Source of the DNA: Streptomyces sp. STR69
GTDB taxonomy: Bacteria > Actinomycetota > Actinomycetes > Streptomycetales > Streptomycetaceae
Assembly: GCF_024519455.1 (NCBI RefSeq)
Contig: NZ_JALJRY010000014.1
Span: 214,212 to 278,211 of the forward strand
Direction of reading: 5' to 3'
DNA length: 64,000 nt
Shown here: piece after piece, positions 35,815 through 44,007 of the stretch
Position numbering within the stretch: position 1 is the stretch's first letter
Layout: each line of letters starts with the position of its first letter
The notes under the pieces: generated by a model
The model's database searches: none
Seen by the model: the letters and a program-made list of their open reading frames with translations, nothing else
Told to the model about the DNA's origin: nothing
Made by a program: the position numbers and the translations under genes

Positions 35815-35955
35815 CGAACCGCACCTCCTTGCGGTGCTCACCGGTCACGACGGTGCCGGCCTGGAAGCGGCCGTGGCATGGGCCGGACCGGGGGAACACA
35901 AGGCCCGCACAGCGGACGGGGTCCGGCCGAGGACCCCCGACCGGCGAGCCGATCG

Positions 35956-35969
35956 GGGCCGACCGGCCC
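35956..35969. promoter_or_regulatory. DevR/OsdR-like box between the Rv1733c remnant and the alcohol dehydrogenase
   Basis: GGGCCGACCGGCCC fits GGGNC-NNNN-GNCCC with 6-bp arms, one arm pair mismatched. It is 135 bases before the dehydrogenase start and 141 bases before the decayed gene, between divergent units. The rest of the 714-base gap (35391-36104) shows no intact gene. Confidence 0.55.
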
Positions 35970-36104
35970 AAGCGCCGGGCCGGAATCCGCGACAAGCTGG
36001 ATGTGATGGGCATTTCGGTCATCGTGTGCGCCTCTGGGGAAGCCGCGCCCGTCCCTGCAATCGGAGGCCAGGCTCTCGGGGAGACCGAGAAGGGAAGGAA
36101 CGTC

Positions 36105-37190
36105 ATGAAGGGCTATGTCTTCCACGGGCCGGGTCGGTCCTCCTGGGACGGTGTCCCGGATCCGGGTATCAAGGATCCCACTGATGTGATCGTGCGTGTT
36201 GATGCCGTCACGATCTGTGGAACCGATCTGCACATTCTGAGGGGTGATGTGCCCGAGGTGCGCCCGGGGACGGTGCTGGGTCATGAGGCGGTGGGGGAGG
36301 TGGTGGAGGCGGGTTCCGACGTGCGTACAGTGCGGCCCGGGGACCGGGTCCTGGTCTCCTGCATCACGGCCTGCGGGCGTTGCGCCTACTGCCGTCGGGC
36401 CATGTACGGGCAGTGCCGCGGTGGCGGGGGCTGGATCCTGGGGCATCTGATCGACGGCACGCAGGCGGAGTACGTGCGGGTCCCGCACGCGGATCTGTCC
36501 GTCCATCCGCTGCCCAGCGCGCTGGATGCCAGGGACGCGGTGCTGCTGGCGGACATCTTCCCCACCGGGTACGAGGTGGGTGTGCTCAACGGACAGGTGC
36601 GTCCCGGCGACACCGTCGCTGTGGTCGGTGCCGGTCCGGTGGGGCTGGCGGCGATCGCCACGGCGCGGTTGTTCTCGCCGGAGCGGGTCGTCGCGGTGGA
36701 TGTGGCCGCTGCCCGGCTGGAGGCGGCGAAGCGGTTCGGTGCGGATGCGGTGGTGGATGCCCGTGAAGCCCCCGAGCAACTGGTCGCCGATCTGACCGAC
36801 GGGATGGGGGCGGACGTCGTGATCGAGGCGGTGGGAGTGCCGGAGACGTTCGAGCTGTGCACGCGGATGGTGCGTCCGGGTGGTCATGTCGCGAACGTGG
36901 GTGTGCACGGCAGGCCCGCGACCCTGCACCTCGAAGACTTGTGGATCAAGAACGTCACCATCACCACGGGTCTGGTGGACACGTACTCCACGCCCACGCT
37001 GCTGCGGATGGCTGCGGCCGGTCGGTTGCCGACCTCGCAGCTGGTCACCCACACGTTCCCGCTGGAGCGTATGGAGGAGGCGTACGAGGTCTTCGGCAAG
37101 GCCGCCGACACCGGTGCCCTCAAGGTCGTACTCGGCGGGACGCGGCACGAGGAAGTCGTTGTGGTTGGGCCGCCAGAGGAGAGGACGTGA
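36105..37190 (+). CDS. Zinc-dependent medium-chain alcohol dehydrogenase
   Basis: A 361-residue MDR-family dehydrogenase starting after AGGGAAGGAA. Catalytic zinc ligands are in TICGTDLHIL (Cys) and GHEAVGEV (His/Glu). The structural-zinc cluster CGRCAYCRRAMYGQC is complete. NAD binding is at VAVVGAGPVGLAAIATARL. It resembles alcohol and formaldehyde/sorbitol-type dehydrogenases that regenerate NAD+ or detoxify aldehydes when oxygen is short. Six bases separate it from the HTH-PPOX gene, making a two-gene unit. Codon use shows slightly less third-position C (many GTG/GCG) than in neighbours, which may hint at a separate origin. Confidence 0.91.
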   Translation: MKGYVFHGPGRSSWDGVPDPGIKDPTDVIVRVDAVTICGTDLHILRGDVPEVRPGTVLGHEAVGEVVEAGSDVRTVRPGDRVLVSCITACGRCAYCRRAMYGQCRGGGGWILGHLIDGTQAEYVRVPHADLSVHPLPSALDARDAVLLADIFPTGYEVGVLNGQVRPGDTVAVVGAGPVGLAAIATARLFSPERVVAVDVAAARLEAAKRFGADAVVDAREAPEQLVADLTDGMGADVVIEAVGVPETFELCTRMVRPGGHVANVGVHGRPATLHLEDLWIKNVTITTGLVDTYSTPTLLRMAAAGRLPTSQLVTHTFPLERMEEAYEVFGKAADTGALKVVLGGTRHEEVVVVGPPEERT

Positions 37191-37196
37191 CAGACC

Positions 37197-37877
37197 ATGA
37201 GCCACCGAGCTACGCCGGACACGACCCACCGGCCACCGGTGGGCGACCTGGGGCGTCGCCTCGTCCAGCGACGTACGGAGCGCGGCCTGACCCGGAAGGA
37301 GACGGCCGACCGGGCGGGAGTGGCCCCGAGTTATCTGCGATACCTGGAGGAGCATCATGGCGCCGCGCCCAGCACCGGCGTCCTGCTCCGTCTCGCGGGC
37401 GTCCTGGGCACCACGCTGGCGCATCTGACGGGCGGTGACGTCGAGTTGCCGCCGGGCCCGGAACAGGCCGACCGCCATGCCGGATTCGTCGAACTGAGCA
37501 CGCAGGAGTGCCGCACCCTGCTCTCCACGCACGGCGTGGGACGGCTGGCGATACCCGTCGAGGACGGGCCTGTGATCGTTCCCGTCAACTACAGCGTCGT
37601 CGACGGCCTCATCGTTTTCCGCACCGATCCCGGCAGCGTCACGTCCCGGGCGGTCGGCTGTCGCGTGGCCTTCGAGGTCGACCGTATCGACGACGCGTTC
37701 AGCACTGGCTGGAGCGTACTCGTACGAGGGAGGGCGACGGCTGTGACGGAGCCTGACGCCGTCCGCAGGCTGACGGAGCTGGCGTACAGCACACCGTGGG
37801 CGGGCGGGCAGCGCGAGTTGTGGGTGTCCGTCCGACCGGACGCCATGACCGGGCGGCGGATAGCGGTGGACGCCTGA
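37197..37877 (+). CDS. HTH (XRE) - pyridoxamine-phosphate-oxidase-like (PPOX/split barrel) fusion protein
   Basis: A 226-residue protein. Residues 17-78 are an XRE/Cro-type HTH (LGRRLVQRRTERGLTRKETA, then RAGVAPSYLRYLEE). Residues about 90-225 are a PPOX-type split barrel (ECRTLLSTHGVGRLAIPVED, PVNYSVVDGLIVFRTD, GWSVLVRGRATAV). Split-barrel proteins of this branch bind FMN, F420 or heme, so the fusion looks like a transcription factor with a flavin-type sensor. It follows the alcohol dehydrogenase by 6 bases and may control it or respond to the same redox state. Function is inferred from domains only. Confidence 0.87.
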   Translation: MSHRATPDTTHRPPVGDLGRRLVQRRTERGLTRKETADRAGVAPSYLRYLEEHHGAAPSTGVLLRLAGVLGTTLAHLTGGDVELPPGPEQADRHAGFVELSTQECRTLLSTHGVGRLAIPVEDGPVIVPVNYSVVDGLIVFRTDPGSVTSRAVGCRVAFEVDRIDDAFSTGWSVLVRGRATAVTEPDAVRRLTELAYSTPWAGGQRELWVSVRPDAMTGRRIAVDA

Positions 37878-38164
37878 CGTACGTGTTGTACCCGACGTAC
37901 GCCGACGCCGGAAAACCTGTGCCGTCGGCAGGCCCGCGCGAGCCGGCTGCCGGACTTGACCGAGCACGGGCGTCGCCGGGCGGCCCATCTTCGTGGCCAG
38001 TGCACCGGACGATGACGGGCAGGCTTCACAAAGGGGCGGGAAGGGTCCATCCGCTTCTCGCGGATCCTGATTGCGCGGTGCACGGCTCGAAGACCGCCTC
38101 TCCGCGTCCCTCTGCGGGCCCTTCCCGTCACCTTCAGCACAACACGCGGGCCAGTCCCGCGCCA

Positions 38165-38178
38165 GGGCCGATCGGCCC
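38165..38178. promoter_or_regulatory. Perfect DevR/OsdR-like box, distal
   Basis: GGGCCGATCGGCCC is a perfect 14-bp palindrome matching the box frame. It lies 185 bases before the USP start and 62 bases before the next box. Confidence 0.6.
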
Positions 38179-38240
38179 CGATTCCGAGGGAGGAACGTCC
38201 CGGCCGCGGTGGTCACCACCGCGGAGCGGGCACCTCACAT

Positions 38241-38274
38241 GGGCCGAACGGCCACTTTCGGGGCCGAAGTGCCC
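38241..38274. promoter_or_regulatory. Tandem DevR/OsdR-like boxes, proximal
   Basis: GGGCCGAACGGCCA (38241-38254) and the weaker GGGCCGAAGTGCCC (38261-38274) start 20 bases apart, close to two helical turns, and end 89 bases before the USP gene. Confidence 0.58.
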
Positions 38275-38363
38275 CTGCTGCGACAGGACGGGGGAGTGCG
38301 ACGCTGGGCAACGGAACCGTTCTGCTGTGCGGTTGCGCAGCCCGACGAAAGGCGGCGAGAACG

Positions 38364-39239
38364 ATGGAACTGCCCCTGGTCGTGGGTGTCGACGGATCGG
38401 ACGGGAGCCTGCTCGCGGTCGACTGGGCGGTGGACGAAGCGGCCCGGCTCGGGCTGCCGCTGCGGCTGGTGTACGCATCCCTGTGGGAGCGATACGAAAG
38501 CGCGGTGTCGTCGGGCGGCCGAGAGCGCCCCTCCCGGCAGGTCATGGCGGACAACACCGTCGGATCGGCGGCGGAGCGCGCCCGCCGACGCCGTCCCGAG
38601 GTGAAGGTCTCCACGGAGGTTGTCCCCGACGAGGCGGCGAGCATCCTCGTACGCGAAGGCCACAACGCGTCCGCGCTCGTCACCGGAGTGCGCGGACGCG
38701 GCGAAGTGGCAGGTCTGCTCCTCGGTTCGGTCAGCCTGGCGGTGGCCGCCCGCGCCCACTGCCCCGTGATCGTCGTCCGCGGGGACAGGGCCGGTCTGGA
38801 GAGCACCCACGAACGGATCCTGCTCGGTGCCGGCGAACCCGCCACCGGCGGAGAAGCGGTGCGTTTCGCCTTCCGCGAGGCGGAGGCCCGCAAGTGCACC
38901 CTCGACGTCGTACGCGCCTGGCGTTGCCCGGCGCACGAGACCGCCGACGACCCGCGGCTGGCCGAGGACCCGGCGCACCACCACGAGGAGTGGGCGGCCG
39001 CCCTGCTCGACGCCCTGCTGCACGACCCCGCGGCGGACCACCCCGGTGTGCGGGTGCGCCGCAGCACGGTGGAGGGCCCGGCCCGCAGGGTGTTGCTGAA
39101 CCGGACGGCCGCCGCCGACCTCGTGATCGTCGGAGCCAAGCGCCGGACCGGTCACTTCGGCCTCCAACTGGGCCGCGTGGCACACACGTTGCTGCACCAC
39201 GCGGACTGCCCGGTGGCCGTCGTACCGCAGCCGGTGTGA
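38364..39239 (+). CDS. Universal stress protein, tandem UspA domains
   Basis: A 291-residue protein. Domain 1 begins LVVGVDGSDGSLLAVDWAVDE and has a complete nucleotide motif GVRGRGEVAGLLLGS. Domain 2 (from about residue 150, ILLGAGEPATGGEAVRFAF) has GAKRRTGHFGLQLGRV, with the second Gly replaced. It heads an overlapping operon with a HAD phosphatase/mutase and a GH65 phosphorylase, and three box-like palindromes precede it. The USP followed by HAD and GH65 functions mirrors Rv2005c and Rv2006 of M. tuberculosis, which supports dormancy-linked expression. Confidence 0.92.
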   Translation: MELPLVVGVDGSDGSLLAVDWAVDEAARLGLPLRLVYASLWERYESAVSSGGRERPSRQVMADNTVGSAAERARRRRPEVKVSTEVVPDEAASILVREGHNASALVTGVRGRGEVAGLLLGSVSLAVAARAHCPVIVVRGDRAGLESTHERILLGAGEPATGGEAVRFAFREAEARKCTLDVVRAWRCPAHETADDPRLAEDPAHHHEEWAAALLDALLHDPAADHPGVRVRRSTVEGPARRVLLNRTAAADLVIVGAKRRTGHFGLQLGRVAHTLLHHADCPVAVVPQPV

Positions 39240-40015
39240 CGATGGACCGTCGACCGACCACCCCCACGCTCCACGACCTGCCGTCCCCAGTACTGAGGGA
39301 CGTGCGGGCCGTCGTCTTCGATACCGACGGAGTGATCACCGACTCGGCCCGGGTGCACGCCGCGGCCTGGAAGACGGCGTTCGACGCCTTCCTGCGCGAG
39401 CACCCGCCCGAGGATCCGGCCCTGCGCGGGCCGTTCGACGTACGCGACGACTACCTCCGCCACGTGGACGGCAAGTCCCGCTTCGACGGCGCCACCGCCT
39501 TCCTCGCCTCGCGCGGCATCGAGCCGTCGCCGCGGACGGTGCGGGAGGTCGCCGACGACAAGGAGCGGCTGTTCACCGAGCACCTGAGCAGGCACGGGGT
39601 CGACGCGTATCCCGGAACGGTGCGGCTGGTGCGCGCCCTGCGCCGGGCCGGTGTTCCCCGGGCCGCGGCCTCCGCGTCCCGCCACGCCCGCGAACTGCTC
39701 ACCCGGGCCGGGGTGCTGGACCTTTTCGACGTGCTGGTGGACGGAGGCGAGGCGGCCCGGCTGGGCCTGCCGGGCAAGCCGCGGCCCGATCTCTTCCTGG
39801 AGGCGGTCCACCGTCTCGGCGTCCCCGCCTCTCGTGCCGCCGTCGTCGAGGATGCCGTGGCCGGTGTGGAGGCGGGCCGTCTCGGTGGCTTCGCCCTCGT
39901 CATCGGTGTGGACCGCGCGGCCGACCGCGGCACGGGCGAGAGGTTGCTGAGGCACGGCGCCGACATCGTCGTACGGGATCTCGGAGAGCTCTGCACGGAG
40001 GAATCGCCGAAGTGA
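39236..40015 (+). CDS. HAD-family hydrolase, beta-phosphoglucomutase-like
   Basis: A 259-residue protein if the GTG overlapping the USP stop is the start; an ATG at 39242 would shorten it by two residues. The HAD motifs are VVFDTDGVITDSARVHAAAW (motif I, nucleophile Asp), AAASASRHARELL (motif II), GKPRPDLFLEAV (motif III Lys) and VVEDAVAGVEAG (motif IV). The cap arrangement is that of beta-phosphoglucomutase, which turns the beta-glucose-1-phosphate released by GH65 phosphorylases into glucose-6-phosphate. The 4-base overlap with the GH65 gene fits that partnership. Confidence 0.9.
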   Translation: MTMDRRPTTPTLHDLPSPVLRDVRAVVFDTDGVITDSARVHAAAWKTAFDAFLREHPPEDPALRGPFDVRDDYLRHVDGKSRFDGATAFLASRGIEPSPRTVREVADDKERLFTEHLSRHGVDAYPGTVRLVRALRRAGVPRAAASASRHARELLTRAGVLDLFDVLVDGGEAARLGLPGKPRPDLFLEAVHRLGVPASRAAVVEDAVAGVEAGRLGGFALVIGVDRAADRGTGERLLRHGADIVVRDLGELCTEESPK

Positions 40016-42381
40016 CGGACTGGACCTGGGAGTACGAGGGCTACGTTCCCGCCGACGAGCGTCTGCGGGAGTCGCTGTGCACGCTGGGCAACGGCTACTT
40101 CGCCACCCGCGGCGCCCTTCCGGAGTGCGACGCGGACGAGGTGCACTACCCCGGCACGTATGTCGCCGGCTGTTACAACCGGCTCACCTCGGACGTGGCC
40201 GGCCGCCGGGTCGAGAACGAGGACATGGTCAACGTGCCGAACTGGCTGCCCCTGCGGTTCAAGCTGAGCGGCGGGCCATGGCTCACCCCGGACAACACAC
40301 CGGTGATCGAGCACCGCCAGTGCCTCCACCTGGCCTCCGGGCTGCTGGAACGGCGGACACGCTTCGACCTCGGCGGGGAACGGACGTTGGCCGTACGGCA
40401 GCAACGGCTCGTGCACATGGGCGACCCCCATGTGGCCGCGCTGCGCACCGAGTTCACCGCCGAGGGCTTCTCCGGCGAACTCGACGTGGAGGCGGCACTG
40501 GACGGCGGTGTCACCAACGCGGGCGTGGCGCGTTACCGGGACCTGGACGGACGTCACCTCACTCACGTCCACACCGGAACCGCCGCGTCGGACACGGTGT
40601 GGCTGCGCTGCCGCACCCGCACCTCGGACATCAGGCTCGCCATGGCGGCGCGGCTGAACGCCGACGCGCCCGTGACGGCCACTCACAAGGGGCCGCGCGC
40701 CTTGCAGCACGTGCGACTGAGCCTGGCGGACGGCCGCACGGTCACCGTGGACAAGACGATCGTGCTGCACACCTCCCGCGACCCCGCGATCAGCGATCCG
40801 CTGCGCGCCGCGGTCGACCGGGTCGGCCGGGCACCCGGCTTCGACGATCTGCTCGACGACCATCTAACGGCCTGGGACCAGCTCTGGCGCCGCTCCGCCC
40901 TCGATGTGGACGGCGAGGCCGGCCGCATCCTGCGGCTGCACCTCTTCCACGTGCTGCAGACCCTGTCCCCGCACACCGCCGACCTCGACGTCGGCGTACC
41001 GGCCCGGGGACTGCACGGCGAGGCCTACCGCGGTCACGTCTTCTGGGACGAACTGTTCGTCCTGCCCTATCTCAACCTGCACTTCCCCGAGGTTTCCCGC
41101 GCCCTGCTCCGCTACCGCCACCGGCGCCTCGAACAGGCCTGCACCGCAGCCCGGGAAGCGGGCCGCAAGGGCGCCATGTACCCCTGGCAGAGCGGCAGCG
41201 ACGGACGCGAGGAGACCCAGCGGCACCACCTCAACCCCAACTCCGGCCGCTGGCTGCCCGATTACTCCCACCTCCAGCACCACGTGGGCTCCGCGATCGC
41301 CTACAACGTCTGGCAGTACTGCGAGGCCAGCGGCGACACCGAGTTCCTGCACACCAAGGGCGCCGAGATGCTGCTGCAGATCGCGCGCTTCTGGGCCGAC
41401 GCGGCCGTCTACGACGAGGACATGGGACGCCATCGGATCAAGGGCGTGGTCGGACCCGACGAGTACCACGACGCGTATCCCGGTGCGGCGGCGCCCGGAC
41501 TCGACGACAACGCGTACACCAACGTCACCGCCGCCTGGGTACTGACCCGCACACTCGAACTGCTCCGCGCCCTCCCCGAGCCACGGCGACGCGAACTCGT
41601 AGAGCGCACCGGCCTGGACGGCGGAGAGATGGAGCAATGGGAGGACGTGTCCCGCACCCTCCACGTCCCCTTCCACGACGGAGTCGTCAGCCAGTTCGAG
41701 GGCTACGGCGACCTGGAGGAACTCGACTGGGAGGGATACCGGCGGCGGTACGGCGACATCCGGCGCCTCGACCGGATCCTGGAGGCCGAGAGCGACACCG
41801 TCAACCGCTACCGGGCCTCCAAACAGGCCGACGTCCTGATGCTGGGCTACCTGTTCTCGCCGGCCGAACTCCGGGGCCTGTTCGGCCGGTTGGGACTCCG
41901 GCTGGGCGAGGACACCTGGCGGCGCACGGTCGATCACTACCTGAGTCGCACGAGCCACGGCTCCACCCTCAGCGGACTGGTCCACGGCTGGGTGCTGGCG
42001 AGGGCACGGCGGGCCGAGGCGTGGAAGTTCTGCCAGGAGGCACTCCAGGGTGACATCGCCGACGTACAGGGCGGCACGACGGGCGAGGGCATCCACCTGG
42101 GCGCCATGGCGGGGACCCTCGACCTGGTGCAGCGGGGACTGACCGGACTGGAGACCCGCAGCGGGGCGCTGTGGCTCGATCCGGTGCCGCTGCCGGAACT
42201 GTCGTCGTACGGATTCGCGCTGCGCTATCAGGGCCACTGGGGTGTGCGGCTGAGGCTGGAGCGAGGGCGGCTGGACATCGACGTACCGTCCTCCGAGGCC
42301 TCGCCGATCGATGTGCGGCTGCCCGGCCGCGCGGTCTGCCTCCAGCCGGGGGAGACGGGCCGGCTCGTACTCGGCGACTGA
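40012..42381 (+). CDS. Glycoside hydrolase family 65 disaccharide phosphorylase
   Basis: A 789-residue GH65 protein with the N-terminal beta-sandwich (about 1-270), the (alpha/alpha)6 barrel (about 310-690) and the C-terminal barrel cap. The catalytic Glu484 lies in VVGPDEYHDAY, and KQADVLMLGYL plus SRTSHGSTLSGLVH bind phosphate and sugar in this family. Members phosphorolyse trehalose, maltose, kojibiose or nigerose to beta-glucose-1-phosphate. Coupling to a beta-phosphoglucomutase-like HAD strongly supports phosphorolysis. The presence of the treS-mak-glgB cluster in the same window makes trehalose or maltose a likely substrate, by inference. Confidence 0.91.
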   Translation: MTDWTWEYEGYVPADERLRESLCTLGNGYFATRGALPECDADEVHYPGTYVAGCYNRLTSDVAGRRVENEDMVNVPNWLPLRFKLSGGPWLTPDNTPVIEHRQCLHLASGLLERRTRFDLGGERTLAVRQQRLVHMGDPHVAALRTEFTAEGFSGELDVEAALDGGVTNAGVARYRDLDGRHLTHVHTGTAASDTVWLRCRTRTSDIRLAMAARLNADAPVTATHKGPRALQHVRLSLADGRTVTVDKTIVLHTSRDPAISDPLRAAVDRVGRAPGFDDLLDDHLTAWDQLWRRSALDVDGEAGRILRLHLFHVLQTLSPHTADLDVGVPARGLHGEAYRGHVFWDELFVLPYLNLHFPEVSRALLRYRHRRLEQACTAAREAGRKGAMYPWQSGSDGREETQRHHLNPNSGRWLPDYSHLQHHVGSAIAYNVWQYCEASGDTEFLHTKGAEMLLQIARFWADAAVYDEDMGRHRIKGVVGPDEYHDAYPGAAAPGLDDNAYTNVTAAWVLTRTLELLRALPEPRRRELVERTGLDGGEMEQWEDVSRTLHVPFHDGVVSQFEGYGDLEELDWEGYRRRYGDIRRLDRILEAESDTVNRYRASKQADVLMLGYLFSPAELRGLFGRLGLRLGEDTWRRTVDHYLSRTSHGSTLSGLVHGWVLARARRAEAWKFCQEALQGDIADVQGGTTGEGIHLGAMAGTLDLVQRGLTGLETRSGALWLDPVPLPELSSYGFALRYQGHWGVRLRLERGRLDIDVPSSEASPIDVRLPGRAVCLQPGETGRLVLGD

Positions 42382-42541
42382 CCGTCACCTCCGGGACGAG
42401 GACCGGAGCGCGGCCGGTGTTGGGTCCGCGCGGGTGGAACACGCCGTTGTACGACTTTGCCTCTACGAGAGGGATTCCGAGGGAGCGGGCGGCCTAGTCT
42501 CTGAGACGAATGATCACCCCCCTCACTCTGTAGGAGCGCAT

Positions 42542-43966
42542 GTGACGCACCTCCGGCAGCAGTCCACAAGACGCACCGCCGTCCTCCGCCGCAGCGCCGT
42601 CGTGGCCACCGTCCCCGTCGCCGTCGCGGCCCTGCTCGCCGCCGCCGCGCCGGCCGGAGCCACCACGACCGGCTCGTCCGGCGTGGGCGACCCGTACTTC
42701 CCGCTCTCCGGGAACGGCGGCTACCACGTCGCCCACTACGGCCTGACGCTCCGTTACGACCCGGCGAGCCGCCACCTCGACGGCAAGGCGGTCCTCACCG
42801 CCCGCGCCACCGAGAAGCTCACCCGCTTCGACCTCGACTTCAAGGGCCTGACGATCACCGGCCTGACGGTCGACCACGTCAAGGCCGGCTTCCGCCGCGA
42901 CGGACAGGAACTCGTCGTCACCCCGCGCAGGGCCCTGCGCAAGGGACAGGAGTTCCAGATCGCCGTCACCTACAACGGCATCCCCAAGCAGGTCACCGAC
43001 CCGGACGGCTCGGCGGACGGCTGGATCGCCACCGACGACGGCGCCTTCGTGGCGGGCGAGCCGCAGGGCGCCATGACGTGGTTCCCGGCGAACAGCCACC
43101 CCAAGGACAAGTCGTCGTACGACTTCACCATCACCGTCCCGCAGGGGCGCACCGCGGTCGCCAACGGCGTTCTCCTGGGCCAGAAGACGGCTCACGGGAA
43201 GACCACGTTCCGCTGGCACGCGCCGGAGCCGATGGCCGCCTACCTCGCCACCGCGACGGTCGGAAAGTTCAAGGTCGAGCAGTACACCACCAAGGACGGG
43301 GTCAAGGTGTACAACGCCGTCGACCCCCGCGAGGCCACCGCCGCTGCGCCCGTGCTGAAGAAGCTGCCCTCCGTCCTGGAGTGGGAGAGCAAGCTGTTCG
43401 GCCCCTACCCGTTCCGCTCCGCCGGGTCGATCGTCGACCACGCCCCGGACGTCGGCTACGCCCTGGAGACCCAGGGTCGGCCGATCTACGACTCGGCGCC
43501 GGACCTCAGCACCCTCGTGCACGAGAACGCCCACCAGTGGTTCGGCGACTCCGTCTCGCTGACCTCCTGGAAGGACATCTGGCTCAACGAGGGCTTCGCC
43601 ACCTACGCGGAGTGGCTCTACAGCGAGCAGCACGGCGGCAAGACCGCCCAGCAGACCTTCGACGCGCTGTACGCCCGCAAGGCGACCGACGACCTGTGGG
43701 CGTTCCCGCCCGGCGACCCGGGCAGCGGCGCCAACATCTTCGGCACACCCGTGTACGCCCGCGGAGCCATGGCACTGCACGAACTGCGCCTGGCCGTCGG
43801 CGACAAGACCTTCCTCGCGATCCTGCGCGCCTGGGCGAGCGGACACCGCTACGGGCACGGCACCACCGCACAGTTCGTCAGCCTGGCGGAGCAGAAATCG
43901 GGCAGACGACTCGATGCCCTCTTCCACACCTGGCTCTACACGAAAGGCAAGCCGGCCCAGCCGTAG
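42542..43966 (+). CDS. Secreted M1-family metallopeptidase
   Basis: A 474-residue protein. The GTG at 42542 follows TAGGAG and opens a signal peptide with basic residues (RRTAVLRRSAVV) and a hydrophobic core ending APAGA. The catalytic zinc site HENAH (H327, E328, H331) and E350 in NEGFATYAEW, 19 residues later, are intact. The N-terminal beta-domain (YHVAHYGLTLRYDPASRHLDGKA) is that of M1 aminopeptidases, and the C-terminal ERAP-like domain is short. It is an exported aminopeptidase for peptides in the medium. It precedes an L,D-transpeptidase gene by 41 bases. Confidence 0.9.
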   Translation: MTHLRQQSTRRTAVLRRSAVVATVPVAVAALLAAAAPAGATTTGSSGVGDPYFPLSGNGGYHVAHYGLTLRYDPASRHLDGKAVLTARATEKLTRFDLDFKGLTITGLTVDHVKAGFRRDGQELVVTPRRALRKGQEFQIAVTYNGIPKQVTDPDGSADGWIATDDGAFVAGEPQGAMTWFPANSHPKDKSSYDFTITVPQGRTAVANGVLLGQKTAHGKTTFRWHAPEPMAAYLATATVGKFKVEQYTTKDGVKVYNAVDPREATAAAPVLKKLPSVLEWESKLFGPYPFRSAGSIVDHAPDVGYALETQGRPIYDSAPDLSTLVHENAHQWFGDSVSLTSWKDIWLNEGFATYAEWLYSEQHGGKTAQQTFDALYARKATDDLWAFPPGDPGSGANIFGTPVYARGAMALHELRLAVGDKTFLAILRAWASGHRYGHGTTAQFVSLAEQKSGRRLDALFHTWLYTKGKPAQP

Positions 43967-44007
43967 GAGCTGACGAGTTCCTCACATGTGTCGGTCATCG
44001 TCGACTC

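Larger units (their letters stand above)
37878..38363. other. Intergenic region upstream of the USP-HAD-GH65 operon
   Basis: This 486-base region has no gene with a ribosome site or coding bias. Near the left end CGACGTACG-like repeats and an ATCCGC-TTCTC-GCGGAT hairpin (38049-38065) may end the preceding transcript. Three DevR/OsdR-like boxes at 38165-38274 are annotated separately. Confidence 0.5.

Noticed and set aside
38049..38065. ATCCGC-TTCTC-GCGGAT as a firm terminator
   Set aside because: The stem is only 6 bp and lies 172 bases after the nearest stop; kept as a remark only.
37878..38363. Extension of the HAD frame upstream through this gap as coding sequence
   Set aside because: The frame is open only because of GC content; it lacks a ribosome site and any recognisable domain, and the region carries palindromes typical of promoters.
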